Source: AC-56 sp963798705
GTDB lineage: Bacteria; Actinomycetota; Thermoleophilia; Solirubrobacterales; 70-9
Assembly: GCA_963798705.1 (NCBI GenBank)
Contig: CAWCTW010000003.1
Location: forward strand, 1 to 64,000
Length of the DNA stretch: 64,000 bases
Direction of reading: 5' to 3'
Shown: one piece after another, positions 61,663 through 64,000 of the stretch
Position numbering within the stretch: position 1 is the first letter of the stretch
Layout: the number at the start of each line of letters is the position of its first letter
Position numbers and translations under genes: made by a program
The notes under the pieces: model-generated
What the model saw: only the letters and a program-made list of their open reading frames with translations
Database searches by the model: none
What the model was told of the DNA's origin: nothing

Positions 61663-63156
61663 TTAGAGGCTGTCCAGGACCTCCTGCGCGGCCCGCTTGC
61701 CCGAGCGGACGGCGCCGTCCATGTAGCCGTTCCAAAAGGTGGATGTCTCGGTTCCCGCCCAGTGGATCTTCCCGACGGGCTCGCGGATCGCCGAGCCGAG
61801 CTCGGTGAGCGTGCCCGGGCCCGCGATCGCAACCGGGCAGCCGCGCGTCCAGGTCATCTCGGCCCAGTTGGTCTCGAAGTACTTGCGGGGGTGCGAGGCC
61901 TGCGCGCCGAAGTACTTGCGGAAGTTGGCGAGAAGCGCCTGGCGCCGGCCGGAGTCCGACATCGCCTGGAACCGGCGCGCCTCGTTGCCGCCGATGAACC
62001 CGAACACCACGCCCTTGGACGCGTCGTGCGGCGAGTCGTCGAACGTCGTGTTGGCCGGCCCGTCGTAGGAGACCGCGCTGCCGTTGAGGCCGCTATGGCG
62101 CCAGAACGGCTCGTCGTAGACGGCGGTGGCCTTGATCAGCGAGCCCTGCGGCAGGCGCTGGGTGAGCTGGTCACGCAGCGCCGGCAGCTTGGGGTGGTAG
62201 GTGATGCGTGCGGCGAGGGTGGGGGGCACGGCGACGATCACCCGCTTTGCCCGCACCTCGAGCTTGCGGCTGTGGACGGTGAGGTGAGCGCCGTGGTGCG
62301 AGATCCTGCGGACCGGGGCTCGCAGCACGACGCGGTCGCCCAGCTCGCGGGCCATCCTCAGGCACACTCGTTGCGAGCCGCCCGCCAGTCGCCACATCTG
62401 GGCGCCGTCGCGGGTGTTGAAGTTGCGCTCGAAGGTCCCCGGGTTGTCCTCGTTGCCCGACGCGGCGATGTAGAAAAGGACGAAGAGAAGCGAGAGGTCG
62501 GAGGGCTCGGAGCCGAAGATCGCGCGGGTGGCGATCGAGACCAGGTCGATGAACTGCTGGTTGTCGCTGTTGTCGCGCAGCCACGTCGCGAGCGTCTGCC
62601 GGTCCCATTCGGTCGCGTTCGGGGCCTCCCAGGGGGCCTCGACGGGCACCTCGGTCGACATCCGGTCGAGCGCCACCACCGCGCGGGCCAGGTCGGGAAG
62701 GATCACCGGGTCGGGCGGCGCCGAGCCCGTCGGGCCGGTGTCGCTGTAGGTGCTCCGCCTGCCCTTGGAGTCGACGTAGACGTTGTCGCCCTTGACGTAG
62801 GTCCGGAACTTGGCGACCTTCATCTCCCTGGCGAGGCCGAGGATGTAGTCCTGGGTGGGCCCCACGAACGTGGCGCCGCGCTCGGAGATGTCCCCGGCGC
62901 CGATCTTCTTGTTGACGGCGCGGCCGCCCACCCGGCCGCGGGCCTCCAGGACGACCACGGACTTCCCGGCCCGACGCAGCTCGCGCGCCGCCGTGAGCCC
63001 CGCGAACCCGGCGCCCACGATCGCCACGTCGCATCGGCGTCGTCCGTGATGGCGCCCCGCGGCACTGACGCCCGGGACGCGCGCGAGGGCGGCTCCCAGT
63101 CCGGCGGCCGCCGAGCCTCCGACGAGCCCTCGTCGAGAGATCCCGTAGTCACTCAT
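61663..63156 (-). CDS. Flavin monoamine oxidase family protein, Tat-exported
   Basis: 497 residues. A twin-arginine signal (SRRGLVGGSAAAGLGAALA, 7-25) is followed by the FAD dinucleotide motif VAIVGAGFAGLTAARELRRA GKSVVVLEARGRVGGRAV (44-80) and the C-terminal MAO signature TRGCPVAIAGPGTLTELGSA IREPVGKIHWAGTETSTFWN GYMDGAVRSGKRAA. It oxidises a primary amine or an amino-acid derivative outside the cytoplasm; the substrate is unknown. The start at ATG 63156 fits the Tat signal. Confidence 0.88.
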   Translation of the reverse strand: MSDYGISRRGLVGGSAAAGLGAALARVPGVSAAGRHHGRRRCDVAIVGAGFAGLTAARELRRAGKSVVVLEARGRVGGRAVNKKIGAGDISERGATFVGPTQDYILGLAREMKVAKFRTYVKGDNVYVDSKGRRSTYSDTGPTGSAPPDPVILPDLARAVVALDRMSTEVPVEAPWEAPNATEWDRQTLATWLRDNSDNQQFIDLVSIATRAIFGSEPSDLSLLFVLFYIAASGNEDNPGTFERNFNTRDGAQMWRLAGGSQRVCLRMARELGDRVVLRAPVRRISHHGAHLTVHSRKLEVRAKRVIVAVPPTLAARITYHPKLPALRDQLTQRLPQGSLIKATAVYDEPFWRHSGLNGSAVSYDGPANTTFDDSPHDASKGVVFGFIGGNEARRFQAMSDSGRRQALLANFRKYFGAQASHPRKYFETNWAEMTWTRGCPVAIAGPGTLTELGSAIREPVGKIHWAGTETSTFWNGYMDGAVRSGKRAAQEVLDSL

Positions 63157-63204
63157 GCAGGAGTGACCATCTCACAGGAGCGGCGCCCGCGATGTCCGGC
63201 CGGA

Positions 63205-63639
63205 TCAGGCGACCGCCGAGAGCTCGGTCTCGGCGAGGAACTCCTCGAAGTGCTTGTGCGAGGGGCAGAAGTCGCGGCCCGGCAGGGGGGCGCGCTGGCA
63301 CGGCGTGCCCTCGCGCGTGTGCGCCTGGCAATGGCGGGGTCGCCCGTCGAGGTCGACGCCCGCCGGGCACCTGGCGAGGAACTTGGTCGCCAGGCCGATG
63401 TTCGCCTCCACCACCCGCCACGCGTAGAGCTGGTCGCTGAGGCGCACGTACGGGCGGATCTCGTTGAACAGCCAGCGCGCCGGGCGTGCGAAGTAGCGCC
63501 CGTCGTAGGTCATGCGCTGGATCGCGGTCTCGCAGGCGTCCAGTACCGCCTGCCGACTCCGGCAGCCGGTCGGGTCGTCGGCGTCCTCGACCACGCGCGG
63601 CGCGAGCTCCCTGTAGATGGAGCGGCTGAAGTGGTACAT
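63205..63639 (-). CDS. Hypothetical protein with a Cys/His C-terminal motif
   Basis: 144 residues: YHFSRSIYRELAPRVVEDAD DPTGCRSRQAVLDACETAIQ RMTYDGRYFARPARWLFNEI RPYVRLSDQLYAWRVVEANI GLATKFLARCPAGVDLDGRP RHCQAHTREGTPCQRAPLPG RDFCPSHKHFEEFLAE. The C-terminal CQAHTREGTPCQRAPLPGRD segment with FCPSHKH resembles the DUF5763 zinc motif. ATG 63639 has AAGGGGG at good distance; the open frame to 63744 is not needed. Its function is unknown. Confidence 0.65.
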   Translation of the reverse strand: MYHFSRSIYRELAPRVVEDADDPTGCRSRQAVLDACETAIQRMTYDGRYFARPARWLFNEIRPYVRLSDQLYAWRVVEANIGLATKFLARCPAGVDLDGRPRHCQAHTREGTPCQRAPLPGRDFCPSHKHFEEFLAETELSAVA

Positions 63640-63837
63640 CCCGTAACCCCCTTGGTCATCCGTACCCGAGCCCGAGCACTCCGTGCATCTCCGTGCTTGA
63701 GGCCTCCCCGGGATCCCTTCCCTTGCGTGCTCGGTGGCAAACATCTTTTTCGGGAGCCTGGACGGGTGCGCGAAAAGGCGCGCGGATCATGCGAGGATGA
63801 TCTCTCACGCGTTCACAACGCCTTTGGGCAGGTCCGC

Positions 63838-64000
63838 TAGCGGGCCAAGCGGGCCCGGCCCTCGACTCGGAACGCGTCGAGCGCCCGCGTTGCCGCGTCG
63901 TAGCCCTGAGAGATCAGCTCGGGCCAACGCGCCCGGTCGATGAAGAGCTCGTAGAACGACGTGCCGCGAAGAGCCGAGGCGTCGACCGGGTCGATCAGGG
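63838..64000 (-). CDS. C-terminal part of a protein running out of the window
   Basis: The last 53 codons on the minus strand end at a TAG at 63838-63840 and read LIDPVDASALRGTSFYELFI DRARWPELISQGYDAATRAL DAFRVEGRARLAR. The LFIDRARWPELISQGYDAA pattern suggests a patatin-like phospholipase tail, but only weakly. The rest of the gene lies beyond base 64000. Confidence 0.45.

Overview
The window is about 70% G+C, with small intergenic gaps, many GTG/TTG starts and overlapping ATGA gene junctions. Gene content includes F420-type oxidoreductases, a SigJ-like ECF sigma factor, class III cyclase/ATPase regulators, form I CO dehydrogenase, phosphoketolase and a c-di-AMP riboswitch. Together these point to a soil actinobacterium, most likely Thermoleophilia/Solirubrobacterales-like. 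That placement is inference from gene content, not from a marker gene. No rRNA, tRNA, CRISPR array or intact transposase was seen.

Layout. (1) 1-5.0 kb is a gene graveyard: fragments of a VOC protein, a reverse transcriptase with an alpha-helical C-terminal part (several frameshifts), a monooxygenase-like fragment, a frameshifted aminoglycoside-phosphotransferase-like fusion and a shrunken GST-like gene. (2) 5.0-8.4 kb has tiny membrane proteins, a deazaflavin-dependent nitroreductase, palindromic repeats and two adjacent toxin-antitoxin modules (DUF433/DUF5615 and Phd/PIN). (3) 8.4-13 kb has an amidase, a frameshifted methyltransferase and unknown proteins. (4) 13.1-25.7 kb is an aerobic CO dehydrogenase island. 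It holds XdhC, five small membrane proteins, coxM-coxS-coxL with the form I AYRCSFR loop, an XdhC-YHS fusion, MocA, the MoxR/CoxD ATPase, CoxE, a tiny Zn-type protein, a free-standing CoxL-like domain, YceI, CoxG and a Zn-ribbon protein. (5) 25.9-32.3 kb has a methyltransferase, a TPP-enzyme/aldehyde-dehydrogenase operon, an unknown protein and a GST. (6) 32.4-36.1 kb has an epimerase, a truncated copy of the sigma factor gene, DUF1801 and VOC proteins, the intact SigJ-like gene and a Mug-type DNA glycosylase. (7) 36.1-48.9 kb is central metabolism and transport: DivIVA-like protein, acyl-CoA desaturase, phosphoketolase plus acetate kinase, a BNR-repeat protein, a solute-binding lipoprotein plus cation/proton antiporter, and GH65 phosphorylase plus beta-phosphoglucomutase. 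(8) 49-53.4 kb has a second epimerase, an internally deleted SRPBCC protein, SnoaL, an LLM oxidoreductase and a ydaO-type riboswitch with no normal target gene. (9) 53.4-64 kb has a large cyclase-ATPase regulator, a NYN nuclease, 49-bp hairpin repeats, a cytochrome P450, a beta-propeller protein, a CDF transporter, a NERD-like protein, a Tat-exported flavin amine oxidase and two small or partial genes.

How the genes fit together: the cox island would let the cell oxidise trace CO, with Mo-cofactor maturation (MocA, XdhC, CoxD/E) and membrane recruitment (CoxG) encoded beside the enzyme. Phosphoketolase/acetate kinase and GH65/beta-PGM are two ATP-saving sugar routes. Several conserved genes carry single frameshifts (near 350, 3.2 k, 4.6 k, 10.5 k, 14.86 k, 45.03 k). 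Some are clearly decayed genes, but isolated ones in otherwise intact operon genes could be sequencing errors.
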